From positions 310,001 to 374,000 of the forward strand of contig NZ_CP035281.1 in assembly GCF_004103735.1 (NCBI RefSeq): a stretch of DNA of 64,000 nucleotides. The letters run 5' to 3'. A program made the translations under genes and the position numbers. The DNA is from Aminipila luticellarii. GTDB lineage: Bacteria; Bacillota; Clostridia; Peptostreptococcales; Anaerovoracaceae. The notes beneath the pieces were generated by a model. The model had not been told where the DNA came from. It was given only the letters and a program-made list of their open reading frames with translations, and made no database searches. How positions within the stretch are numbered: position 1 is the first letter of the stretch; every line of letters begins with the position of its first letter. Below are positions 17,197-25,129 of this stretch, piece after piece.

Positions 17197-17628
17197 ATGG
17201 CTGACATAAAGGTAGGAAATAACTATCAGAATTTAAACGGACCAGCGGGCGGCAGAAGTGTAAACAACATGAATAACCTGAACCGCAATCCGGCCGGCAT
17301 TACCACCATAGGAGCAGATTTTGGAACCCTTTTAAAAGAGCAGCTCGACAAGAACAGCGGCGCTGATAAAAATCAGGGATTGCAATTTTCCAAGCATGCA
17401 CAGGAACGAGTAGCTCAGAGAGGAATCGACCTGACTCCGGAGTTGATGGAAGACCTGAATTCAGCTGTTAAAAAAGCAGATGCAAAAGGAGCAAAGGACG
17501 TGGTGATCTTTGATTCTATGAACGCATTTATCGTAAATGTTCCGAACAAAACAGTGGTCACGACCATGTCCGGAAACGAAATGCGGGACAACGTATTCAC
17601 CAATATAGACGGTGCGGTAATACTGTAA
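17197..17628 (+). CDS. TIGR02530-type flagellar operon protein
   Basis: A 143-residue protein of the family found between flgD and flgE in Clostridia and some bacilli. The conserved C-terminal half is LQFSKHAQERVAQRGIDLTPELMEDLNSAVKKADAKGAKD followed by short strands (VVIFDSMNAFIVNVPNKTVVTTMSG). The function is unsettled; a role in hook assembly is inferred only from position. I choose ATG 17197, eight bases after AAAGGAGG; upstream GTG/TTG codons overlap that site. Confidence 0.85.
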   Translation: MADIKVGNNYQNLNGPAGGRSVNNMNNLNRNPAGITTIGADFGTLLKEQLDKNSGADKNQGLQFSKHAQERVAQRGIDLTPELMEDLNSAVKKADAKGAKDVVIFDSMNAFIVNVPNKTVVTTMSGNEMRDNVFTNIDGAVIL

Positions 17629-17693
17629 ATCGCAAATAAACAATTGGATAGGCCGTGGATAAATAACTGGACCATTTATGGAGGTTATGAGAT

Positions 17694-17738
17694 ATGTGGA
17701 CTGATATATCTTGGCACGGCTCTGAAAGGAGAAAATAG
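17694..17738 (+). CDS. Candidate 14-codon ORF coupled to flgE
   Basis: ATG 17694 is preceded by GGAGG at 17680-17684 (9-base spacing). It encodes MWTDISWHGSERRK and ends in TAG at 17736-17738, immediately before the flgE ATG at 17739. Its last codons contain the flgE ribosome site (AAAGGAGAAAA). It could be a leader peptide that couples translation to flgE; it could also be chance. No comparative evidence is available here. Confidence 0.35.
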   Translation: MWTDISWHGSERRK

Positions 17739-18761
17739 ATGGTTAAATCAATGTTTGCTGCAGTAGCAGGACTTCGCGCCCATCAATCCAAGATGGACGT
17801 TATCGGCAATAACATCGCCAATGTTAATACATACGGATATAAGGCTGCAAGGGCGACCTTCCGGGATGTTTTCTATGCCACCACTTCGGGGGCAGGTAAC
17901 CCGGGAACCGTATACGGAGGTACAAACCCCATACAGTTGGGCTATGGCTCAAAGCTGGGTTCCGTTGATTCTCTGATGACCGGCGGCGGAGCAGCAGCCA
18001 CGGATAATCCGATGGACTGCATGATCGTCGGAAACGGATTCTTCCTTGTGGGGCGAAAGCCGGAGGAAACCGCCGGAGAATACGACACCATTGCAGTGGA
18101 AGATGGACTGCAGGACGACGGATCTGCTGCAGAGGACGAAACGGCCGGAAAAGTGGATCCAACAGAAGTATCTGCTCTTAACCTGACGAGAGTTGGTATC
18201 TTTAACTTTGACGGCGATGGAAATCTGGTAGATTCCAACGGAAGAATGGTCTATGGCTTCCCAAGTGAATACAAAGAAGATGCTTCCGATACCACCAAGA
18301 GCGGATATTCGATTCAAACAGATCAGCTTACTGCAATCCGGCTGCCAAACGCTAACAAGAAAGACAGCACGGGTACGGGAACTGACAAGGATGAATATGA
18401 ACCGATGTCGTTGAGCGGAATTGCCATTGGTAAGGATGGAACCATTACGGGAACCAATGATGCAGGAGAAAGCATTCTGATCGGTAAAATCGCTTTGGCA
18501 AATGTTCCGAATCCGAATGCCCTGGAAAGAGGTGAAAACTCTTATTATACAGCAAAAGGTAATACCGGAACAATTACCGTAAATCCATCGGGACAGAATT
18601 CTACGGGAACGATGGAAGCGGGATATCTGGAAATGTCCAACGTGGATCTGTCTAAAGAATTTACAGACCTGATCACGACGGAAAGAGGCTTTCAGGCAAA
18701 TACAAGAATCATCACTGTAACAGACGAAATGCTTCAGGATTTAGTAAATATGAAGAGATAA
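17739..18761 (+). CDS. flgE: Flagellar hook protein FlgE
   Basis: FlgE builds the hook, the universal joint between rod and filament. The 340-residue protein has the FlgE/F/G N-terminal helix (MFAAVAGLRAHQSKMDVIGNNIANVNTYGYKAARATFRDVFY), a conserved DNPMDCMIVGNGFFLVG core with NFDGDGNLVDSNGRMVYG strands, and the C-terminal YLEMSNVDLSKEFTDLITTERGFQANTRII helix. An acidic insert lies near residues 105-150. It lies in the usual hook position after flgD. A rod-type FlgF/G is less likely here, because two other family members sit at 61.8-63.4 kb. Confidence 0.9.
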   Translation: MVKSMFAAVAGLRAHQSKMDVIGNNIANVNTYGYKAARATFRDVFYATTSGAGNPGTVYGGTNPIQLGYGSKLGSVDSLMTGGGAAATDNPMDCMIVGNGFFLVGRKPEETAGEYDTIAVEDGLQDDGSAAEDETAGKVDPTEVSALNLTRVGIFNFDGDGNLVDSNGRMVYGFPSEYKEDASDTTKSGYSIQTDQLTAIRLPNANKKDSTGTGTDKDEYEPMSLSGIAIGKDGTITGTNDAGESILIGKIALANVPNPNALERGENSYYTAKGNTGTITVNPSGQNSTGTMEAGYLEMSNVDLSKEFTDLITTERGFQANTRIITVTDEMLQDLVNMKR

Positions 18762-18823
18762 TCAAATATGGTATGGAGGAGCGCAATCCGTTCCTCCATA
18801 CTGTGATGAATGAGTGGGATAAC

Positions 18824-19069
18824 ATGATAAAACTTACCAAGCTGAACGGAGTGGAATTCTTGCTGAATGACGCTCAAATTCAAATGATTGATTCCATACC
18901 GGAATCTAAGGTCGTCTTAAGCAATAAAGACTATTATATTGTCAGGGAATCATTTGAGGAAATTATTGATCGAATTATAGAATTTAATGCTCGAATAGCA
19001 GATAAAGAAAGCTATTTGAAAATGAAAAGAAGTGTAAAAGAAATAACTGAAAACAAAGGGTACATCTAA
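18824..19069 (+). CDS. flbD: FlbD/SwrD family flagellar protein
   Basis: A short (81 aa) FlbD family protein, related to Bacillus SwrD (YlzI), which raises motor power there. The conserved start is MIKLTKLNGVEFLLNDAQIQMIDSIPESKVVLSNKDYYIVRES, so I use ATG 18824 (weak GTGGGA upstream) rather than the in-frame ATG at 18773, which adds 17 unrelated residues. In most Firmicutes it is followed by motA/motB and fliL; here a 246-base gap leads straight to fliM. Confidence 0.85.
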   Translation: MIKLTKLNGVEFLLNDAQIQMIDSIPESKVVLSNKDYYIVRESFEEIIDRIIEFNARIADKESYLKMKRSVKEITENKGYI

Positions 19070-19169
19070 AGCAATAACTGAAAATTTATGCGAAGGAGAG
19101 CCCCCCAATTTATTAAAAAGAAATCAATTTCCTATTTTTTAAAAAGCAGATAAAGTGAATAAAGCTGAA

Positions 19170-19198
19170 TTTGCCGAAATGTATTAGGATTTATATAT
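19170..19198 (+). promoter_or_regulatory. Possible sigma-A promoter before fliM
   Basis: TTGCCG at 19170-19175 and TATATT at 19193-19198 with a 17-base spacer, in the 246-base gap between flbD and fliM. It would give the fliM-flhB segment a separate start. Confidence 0.45.
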
Positions 19199-19315
19199 TA
19201 TGCAGCAGGGGCGGGCAGAGAACAAAAGCATGGGGAAAAGGAAAAGAGAAAAATAAAAATATTGGATTTCAACATACAGGGGCGAAAAAATTAAAAATGA
19301 ATGTAGGAGACTTAG

Positions 19316-20323
19316 ATGGCTGACGTATTATCACAAAGTCAAATTGACGCCTTACTCAATTCTCTGAACTCCGACTCGGCAGCTGCCGAGGAAGAAAAAC
19401 TGATTGAGGAAGAGGAACATAAGAAAATAAAAAAATATGACTTTAAGACTCCTAAAAAATTCACAAGAGATCGGCTTAAGCTGGTGTTTAGTGTGTATGA
19501 GAATTTTGCAAGAGTCATGTCATCATATTTAACGAGCATGATGCGTCTTTCCTGTCAGGTTGAGATGGTGGACATAGAGGAACAGAAATATTTTGAATTT
19601 AACAATGCGTTATCAGAAAATGATATCGTAGCCATGGTGGACGGGTCCGTAAACAATGGAAAAGGCGATTCGGAGACCTTGATGATTCAAATGAGCAATT
19701 CTGTTATCTATTCCTTGATTGACAGAATGATAGGAGGGTCGGGAGATGCGGATGGTGTTGATCCGGACGATAGTTTTACAGATATAGAAATCTCTCTTTT
19801 CGAGAATGTAATGGTTCATTTGCTGCCTATCATGGAAGAATCGTGGCAGAATTATTTTGATGTAGCGTTTAAATTTGACAAGATAGAGACAAACCCGAGA
19901 TTGATTCAAAGTATTCAGGCAGATGAAGTTGTAGTCATTGTCGTCCTGAATATAGAAATAAAAGATACGACGGGTACTTTCAATATCTGCATTCCGGGCG
20001 GAATCATGGAAGATGTGTTTAAAATGGCAGATCAGTCCAATATACTGGGAAGAAAAAGAGAGCACCAGGACGAGGTCGCCAGAGAAGAGATTCTGGAAAG
20101 CCTGAGAGATTCCCAGCTGGATGTGCGAGCATTCTTAGGAGAAGCGAATATCCTTTTGGAGGATGTATATTCGCTGAAACCCGGAGATGTCATAAATTTG
20201 AGAAAGCCCAAGGACTCCGAGGTCGCCATATACGTGGAGGATAAACCATGGTATAAGGGACGTCTGGGAGAGAAGAAAGGCAATGTTGCAGTTAAAATAA
20301 CCGGGACCACGATAACCCGGTAG
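19316..20323 (+). CDS. fliM: Flagellar motor switch protein FliM
   Basis: FliM forms the middle C-ring and binds phosphorylated CheY. The 335-residue protein starts with the CheY-binding peptide (LSQSQIDALLNSL, matching the LSQxEIDALL family motif), has the middle CheC-like domain (DFKTPKKFTRDRLKLVFSVYENFARVMSSYL) and a C-terminal SpoA domain (GEANILLEDVYSLKPGDVINL). Length is normal. It starts at ATG 19316, with GTAGGAGA upstream, and is followed by fliY after 15 bases. Confidence 0.95.
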   Translation: MADVLSQSQIDALLNSLNSDSAAAEEEKLIEEEEHKKIKKYDFKTPKKFTRDRLKLVFSVYENFARVMSSYLTSMMRLSCQVEMVDIEEQKYFEFNNALSENDIVAMVDGSVNNGKGDSETLMIQMSNSVIYSLIDRMIGGSGDADGVDPDDSFTDIEISLFENVMVHLLPIMEESWQNYFDVAFKFDKIETNPRLIQSIQADEVVVIVVLNIEIKDTTGTFNICIPGGIMEDVFKMADQSNILGRKREHQDEVAREEILESLRDSQLDVRAFLGEANILLEDVYSLKPGDVINLRKPKDSEVAIYVEDKPWYKGRLGEKKGNVAVKITGTTITR

Positions 20324-20338
20324 TAGCAGAGGTGATAT

Positions 20339-21472
20339 ATGAGCGATAATAATAATTATTTTACCCCCATGGAGATCGATGGCATTGGTGAAATACTAAA
20401 TATAAGTTTAGGATCTTCAGCGACTGCCATGTCGGATATGCTTGGCAGAAAGGTGACTATAACCACTCCCAACGTAAGGGTCAGAAGCTACGATGAATTT
20501 GAAATAAGTGAAGTAGAGCCTGCTGTGGGAGTAGAGATTACATATGTGACAGGACTTAGCGGAAATAATTTGTTGCTGCTCAGGAGAGACGACGTCAGAA
20601 AAATTCTTGAAATTTTGATGTATACCGAAATTGACGAAGAAAATTTTGAACTGGATGAGCTTTCCCTGAGTGCTGTTTGTGAATTGATGAATCAGATGAT
20701 GGGAGCTTCGGCAACGGCCATGGCCGATATCATCGGAACTACAGTAAACATTTCCACTCCTGTGGCATTTGAAGTAGAAAATGCAGAGGCTTTTAAGCAG
20801 AAATATTTTAAATCCGATGAACCGATGGTAGAGGTATATTTCAATATTGACATTGAAGATACATTTTCTAGTAAATTCATTACCATGCTTTCGGTTGATT
20901 TGTGCAAAAAGTTGGTTTCTTCTTTTGGGTTCATGGATAATACCAAGACTCATACGGAAGAAGCAGAGAAGTCTGTGGCGGAAAAGCCGCAGGCCGCGCC
21001 AATCGCAAATCCTGTGAACGAAGGGGCAGTGAACCCTTCTGTGACGCCGCAAATGCAGCAGCAGCCGCAAATGACGCAGCCGCAGATACCGCCGCAGGGA
21101 ATGATGCAGGGATACCCGGCGCAAATGTATGCACAGCCGCAGTACACGATGGATCCGCGATTGATCAATGTGCAGCCGACTTATCACAACTACGAGGTGA
21201 CTCCGGCGGAAGCAGGCACCAATCTGGATCTGATCATGAAGGTTCCTTTGCAGATTTCCGTTGAAATCGGCAGAACCAAGAAGCTGGTAAAAGAAATACT
21301 GGAATTGGGACAGGGTTCCTTAGTCGTATTGGATAAGCTGGCGGGCGATCAGGTCGATGTATATGTAAATGGTCAATGCATTGCAAAAGGGGATGTCGTA
21401 GTAGTGGATGATAACTTTGGTGTGCGAATCACCGAAGTAATAAAAAAGACTGATCTCATTAACAGTCTGTAG
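20339..21472 (+). CDS. fliY: Flagellar motor switch phosphatase FliY (CheC-CheC-FliN)
   Basis: FliY combines CheY-P phosphatase and FliN functions in the C-ring of Firmicutes. The 377-residue protein has two CheC-type phosphatase motifs, E18-I-L-N21 with TITTP after it, and a second ELMN with NISTP near residues 115-140; both keep the Glu, Asn and Pro. A Gln/Pro/Met-rich linker spans about 215-280. The C-terminal SpoA/FliN domain begins about 290 (LQISVEIGRTKKLVKEILELGQGSLVVLDKLAGDQVDVYVNG). Length matches Bacillus FliY (378 aa). Confidence 0.94.
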   Translation: MSDNNNYFTPMEIDGIGEILNISLGSSATAMSDMLGRKVTITTPNVRVRSYDEFEISEVEPAVGVEITYVTGLSGNNLLLLRRDDVRKILEILMYTEIDEENFELDELSLSAVCELMNQMMGASATAMADIIGTTVNISTPVAFEVENAEAFKQKYFKSDEPMVEVYFNIDIEDTFSSKFITMLSVDLCKKLVSSFGFMDNTKTHTEEAEKSVAEKPQAAPIANPVNEGAVNPSVTPQMQQQPQMTQPQIPPQGMMQGYPAQMYAQPQYTMDPRLINVQPTYHNYEVTPAEAGTNLDLIMKVPLQISVEIGRTKKLVKEILELGQGSLVVLDKLAGDQVDVYVNGQCIAKGDVVVVDDNFGVRITEVIKKTDLINSL

Positions 21473-21539
21473 ATTTAAATTAAAAACAAATTAAAAGTTC
21501 TATTATTTTTAAAATGCTTTTAAAGAAAGAGGTAAAAAG

Positions 21540-21905
21540 ATGGCAAAAATTTTGTTAGTGGATGATGCGGCATTTATGCGTATGATGATTAAGGATACCT
21601 TGTCCAAGAATGGCTACACAGATTTATATGAAGCAGGAGATGGGGCACAGGCTGTTGAAAAATATGAAGAAATCAACCCCGATCTAGTAATCATGGATAT
21701 TACCATGCCGAACATGGATGGTTTGGAAGCATTAAAGGCTATTACAGCAAAGCATGCGGACGCAAAAGTCGTTATGTGTTCTGCCATGGGTCAGGAAGCC
21801 ATGGTCATAGAGGCAATCAAGCTGGGAGCAAAAGACTTTATTGTGAAACCGTTTAAACCGGACAGAATTTTGAAGACTGTATCTGCGGTTCTGCCACAGG
21901 CTTAG
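21540..21905 (+). CDS. cheY: Chemotaxis response regulator CheY
   Basis: A 121-residue stand-alone receiver domain. It has the acid pocket D8-D9, phospho-acceptor D53 (IMDITMPNMDG), conserved S81 (MCSAMG) and K103 (VKPFKP). Phosphorylated by CheA, it would bind FliM and change motor bias. Its place between fliY and fliO is the standard Firmicutes position. Confidence 0.95.
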   Translation: MAKILLVDDAAFMRMMIKDTLSKNGYTDLYEAGDGAQAVEKYEEINPDLVIMDITMPNMDGLEALKAITAKHADAKVVMCSAMGQEAMVIEAIKLGAKDFIVKPFKPDRILKTVSAVLPQA

Positions 21906-21916
21906 TTCATTAAGAG

Positions 21917-22288
21917 GTGATTGGAATTTTAAGTACGATTATACCATTGGTACTGGCGCTTTTTGCAGTGGTTGCCGTTATATATCTAAGTTATATATTC
22001 AGCAAATATATTGCCCTGGGTGCCAGTAAGATGAGTGGCACAAAATATATGCGTGTGGTTGACAGACTGGTTCTGGGACAGGACAAAATGATGATCATTG
22101 TCCAAATTGGCGAGAAGTATTATCTGGCCGGCGTGGCATCACAGAGTGTTCAGATCATAAAAGAACTTGCAGAGGAGGAGCTTATTGAAATGGAGGCTCC
22201 TGCTTCGTCTGCCGCCTTTCAGCAGGTCATGACTTTTAAGAATGCGCTGCAAAAGCACTTGGAAAAGAAAGATCATGAATCGAAATAA
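21917..22288 (+). CDS. fliO: Flagellar biosynthesis protein FliO
   Basis: FliO helps FliP form the export gate. The 123-residue protein has one N-terminal transmembrane helix (IIPLVLALFAVVAVIYLSYIF) and the conserved cytoplasmic part GTKYMRVVDRLVLGQDKMMIIVQIGEKYYLAGVASQSVQIIKEL. The start is unclear: GTG 21917 overlaps the only ribosome-like site (AAGAGGTG), so a non-standard ATT start at 21920 or 21926 is possible. Position between cheY and fliP supports the call. Confidence 0.85.
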   Translation: MIGILSTIIPLVLALFAVVAVIYLSYIFSKYIALGASKMSGTKYMRVVDRLVLGQDKMMIIVQIGEKYYLAGVASQSVQIIKELAEEELIEMEAPASSAAFQQVMTFKNALQKHLEKKDHESK

Positions 22289-22315
22289 TCATTGAAGGGA
22301 TAAGGAAATAGTTAC

Positions 22316-22972
22316 ATGACTGATTCAATAGTCTCAATAAACGGAACCGGTATGCAGACGCTGGAGATATTGGTGCTCCTTACACTGATTGCCTTGCTGC
22401 CGTCCATATTGATTATGATGACTTCTTTTACCAGAATCGTCATAGTCCTTTCGCTTTTGCGAAATGCGCTGGGGCTCCAGCAAACACCGCCAAATACTGT
22501 TATCATAGGCATTGCCTTATTTTTATCACTGTTTATCATGCAGCCGGTCATATCCGATATTGATCAGAATGCATATCAGCCTTATAAGGCAGATCAGATA
22601 ACACAGGAGCAGGCGATAGAGCAGGCGTCTGTTCCCTTGAAGCAATTTATGCTCAAACAAACAAAAATAGAGTCTTTAAATGTATTTTTAAAATTTGCGG
22701 ATATGAAAAGACCAGCAGATTTGATGAAGGTTCCCATGCATGTAGTGGTTCCTGCTTTTATGACCAGTGAACTGAGCAGAGCCTTTTTGATGGGATTTTT
22801 GCTTTATATACCGTTTTTGGTAATAGATATCGTTGTAGCCAGCGTGCTCATGTCCATGGGTATGGTCATGCTACCGCCGTCCATGATCTCTATGCCGTTC
22901 AAACTGTTATTATTTGTGGTCGTAAACGGATGGGAGCTTCTTTTCAGTACGCTGGTGAGCAGCTTTAACTGA
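22316..22972 (+). CDS. fliP: Flagellar export gate protein FliP
   Basis: FliP is the main ring subunit of the type III export gate. The 218-residue protein carries the family signatures LTLIALLPSILIMMTSFTRIVIVLSLLRNALGLQQTPPN and FMTSELSRAFLMGFLLYIPFLVIDIVVASVLMSMGMVMLPP, with four membrane segments. It is shorter than proteobacterial FliP (about 245 aa) because it lacks the cleaved N-terminal signal segment. Confidence 0.95.
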   Translation: MTDSIVSINGTGMQTLEILVLLTLIALLPSILIMMTSFTRIVIVLSLLRNALGLQQTPPNTVIIGIALFLSLFIMQPVISDIDQNAYQPYKADQITQEQAIEQASVPLKQFMLKQTKIESLNVFLKFADMKRPADLMKVPMHVVVPAFMTSELSRAFLMGFLLYIPFLVIDIVVASVLMSMGMVMLPPSMISMPFKLLLFVVVNGWELLFSTLVSSFN

Positions 22973-22999
22973 TTCGTTATTATTTAAGTGAGGGCAGAA

Positions 23000-23266
23000 A
23001 TGGACTATTATACACCGGTTTTTGATATCTTACATACGGCCGTTATGGTGGCTGCCAAAGTCGCTTCACCGGTTCTTTTGATCAGTATGGCAGTTGGACT
23101 GATTATCGCTATTTTTCAGGCGGCTACGTCTATTCAGGAGCAGACCATTACCTTTGTACCGAAGCTGTTTATCATCGGTCTTATTTTGGTGATGACCGGA
23201 TCCTGGATCATGGCCACAATGGTTGACTTTACAAAAGCCGTTTTTGCTACGATGCTGGAGTTATAA
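23000..23266 (+). CDS. fliQ: Flagellar export gate protein FliQ
   Basis: FliQ is a two-helix gate subunit. From ATG 23000 it is 88 residues, matching the family length of about 89; an upstream GTG at 22988 overlaps the GAGGG ribosome site. Signature parts are SPVLLISMAVGLIIAIFQAATSIQEQTITFVPKL. It lies 27 bases after fliP and 3 bases before fliR. Confidence 0.95.
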   Translation: MDYYTPVFDILHTAVMVAAKVASPVLLISMAVGLIIAIFQAATSIQEQTITFVPKLFIIGLILVMTGSWIMATMVDFTKAVFATMLEL

Positions 23267-23269
23267 AAC

Positions 23270-24046
23270 ATGCAGCAATTTTTAGAAATCGACAATTTAA
23301 CGGTCTTTGGACTGATTTTGATGAGAATGTTGGGTTGCATAGCATTTAATCCTATTTTAGGTAGAAGAAATGTTCCGGTCATGATGAAAGCTGGCATCTC
23401 TTTAATGCTTGCAATCCTTATTTATTATTACACGGATATTTCTTCTGTTCCAGCCGTTCAGTCTACGGTGGAATATATTGTGCTCAGCGCAAAAGAACTC
23501 CTGGTGGGCTTTGCCATAGGCTTTGTTGTGAGTCTCTTTATGTACATTATCATACTGGGCGGAGAAGTAATCGATATGCAGATGGGTCTTTCCATGTCCA
23601 AGGTCTACGACCCGGGAAGCAATGTCGCCATGTCGTTGAACGCGACGTTTTACACGGTTTTATTTATGTTCATGTTTTTTTCAATCAATGGACATTTGAC
23701 TTTATTCAAGCTGTTTTTAGAACTGGCAAAGGTGATTCCCTATGGCCACGTTTTGTTTGGAAAAGAATTGGCGACCGGTATGATTTCCGTGTTTTGCCAA
23801 TGTACTATTTTGGGCGTCAAGCTGGCTATGCCGATTATTGCACTTCAATTTTTTATTGAAATGGCCTTTGGCGTGTTGATGAGGAATATTCCACAGATTA
23901 ATGTGATTATGATAAATATTCAGGCAAAGATTTTTATTGGTTTTATATTTTTAATTATTATTTTTACACCGACGATGTCTTTTGTAGAGAATGCCATCGA
24001 TCAATTATTCAATGCTATCATCCAGATAGCAAAATTAATGGGGTGA
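23270..24046 (+). CDS. fliR: Flagellar export gate protein FliR
   Basis: FliR caps the FliP/Q gate. The 258-residue polytopic protein has about six membrane helices and the conserved RMLGCIAFNPILGRRNVPVMMKAGISLMLA and GFAIGFVVSLFMYIIILGGEVIDMQMGLSM segments. Length is typical. It lies between fliQ and flhB; in some Clostridia fliR and flhB are fused, but here they are separate. Confidence 0.95.
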   Translation: MQQFLEIDNLTVFGLILMRMLGCIAFNPILGRRNVPVMMKAGISLMLAILIYYYTDISSVPAVQSTVEYIVLSAKELLVGFAIGFVVSLFMYIIILGGEVIDMQMGLSMSKVYDPGSNVAMSLNATFYTVLFMFMFFSINGHLTLFKLFLELAKVIPYGHVLFGKELATGMISVFCQCTILGVKLAMPIIALQFFIEMAFGVLMRNIPQINVIMINIQAKIFIGFIFLIIIFTPTMSFVENAIDQLFNAIIQIAKLMG

Positions 24047-24052
24047 TGAGGC

Positions 24053-25126
24053 TTGTCACAATCTAAAACCGAAAAAGCCACGCCGAAAAAACGGCAAGAC
24101 GAGCGAAAAAAAGGAAATGTGCCGCAGAGCAGGGATGTTACAAGTGTCATATCCTTAGTTGTTATTTTTTCCGTATTAAAAAAAATGTTTCCCTATCTGT
24201 ATGACAGTATGGAAACCTTTATCGCTTTTATCATGGGGAAGATGCTTTCTCTTGATGCGTTTACCGGAGACAGTATGAGCGAGGTAACGGGACAAACCAT
24301 TAAAGTAATCATTATTTGTACCGTTCCGCTGCTTCTGATCAGCGCGGCTATATCTATCCTTTCGACCGGTGCTCAGACCCGGTTCATGTTTTCGTCGGAA
24401 GCCTTGCAGCCAAAGCTAAGCAAATTTAACCCCATCAATGGGATTACAAGAATTTTTTCCCTGCGCAGCGGTGTGGAACTGATAAAAAACTTGATGAAAA
24501 TTGCTATTATTTTGATTATTTTATATAAATTCATCTATGCTCGGTTCGTAGAAATGGCGAAAATGTTGTTTATCGAACCCATGCAGTCTTCCATTTATGT
24601 GCTGGGTGCTGTTGTTAAAATGGTGTATATGGTGAGTATGATTTTTGTTTTTGTTGCCGGGCTGGATTATTTGTATCAGAGATGGGAATATGAGCGTAAG
24701 ATCAAGATGAGCAAACAGGAGATCAAAGAAGAATTCAAACAGATGGAGGGAGATCCGCAGATCAAGGGAAAGATCAAGCAGAAGCAGCGTGAGATGGCGA
24801 CCTCCAGAATGATGCAGGCAGTACCTACTGCCGATGTGGTCATCAGAAACCCGACCCATTTTGCGGTGGCACTCAAATATGACTCGGAACAGGACAGAGC
24901 CCCTGTCGTGGTTGCTAAAGGGCAGGATGAACTGGCCCTTCGAATCGTAGCCGTAGCAGAAAAAGCAGGGGTGTATATCATAGAGGACAGGCCGCTGGCA
25001 AGGGCGATCTATGCCACGGCAGAAATCAAAATGGAAATCCCGTATGCGTACTATACGGCTATTGCAGAAATTTTCGCATTGGTTTACAGTATAAGAAAAA
25101 ATGATAAAGGTAAGAAGAGGAATTAG
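24053..25126 (+). CDS. flhB: Flagellar export switch protein FlhB
   Basis: FlhB controls the order of export. The 357-residue protein begins KTEKATPKKRQDERKKGNVPQSRDV, has four membrane helices, and carries the autocleavage motif N266-P-T-H269 followed by FAVALKYDSEQDRAPVVVAKGQDELALRI. It starts at TTG 24053 behind GGGGTGATGAGG. It is followed after 3 bases by a FliK-like protein and then by a second copy of an FlhB C-terminal domain. Confidence 0.96.
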   Translation: MSQSKTEKATPKKRQDERKKGNVPQSRDVTSVISLVVIFSVLKKMFPYLYDSMETFIAFIMGKMLSLDAFTGDSMSEVTGQTIKVIIICTVPLLLISAAISILSTGAQTRFMFSSEALQPKLSKFNPINGITRIFSLRSGVELIKNLMKIAIILIILYKFIYARFVEMAKMLFIEPMQSSIYVLGAVVKMVYMVSMIFVFVAGLDYLYQRWEYERKIKMSKQEIKEEFKQMEGDPQIKGKIKQKQREMATSRMMQAVPTADVVIRNPTHFAVALKYDSEQDRAPVVVAKGQDELALRIVAVAEKAGVYIIEDRPLARAIYATAEIKMEIPYAYYTAIAEIFALVYSIRKNDKGKKRN

Positions 25127-25129
25127 TGT

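Noticed and set aside
19150-19180. TAAA with GCCGAAAT as a sigma-28 promoter before fliM
   Set aside because: The spacer is about 18 bases and the -10 has mismatches; the sigma-A reading fits better.
20417-21187. A 256-codon minus-strand open frame over fliY
   Set aside because: It is the His/Arg/Leu-rich mirror of the Gln/Pro-rich FliY linker; no homology-like motifs.
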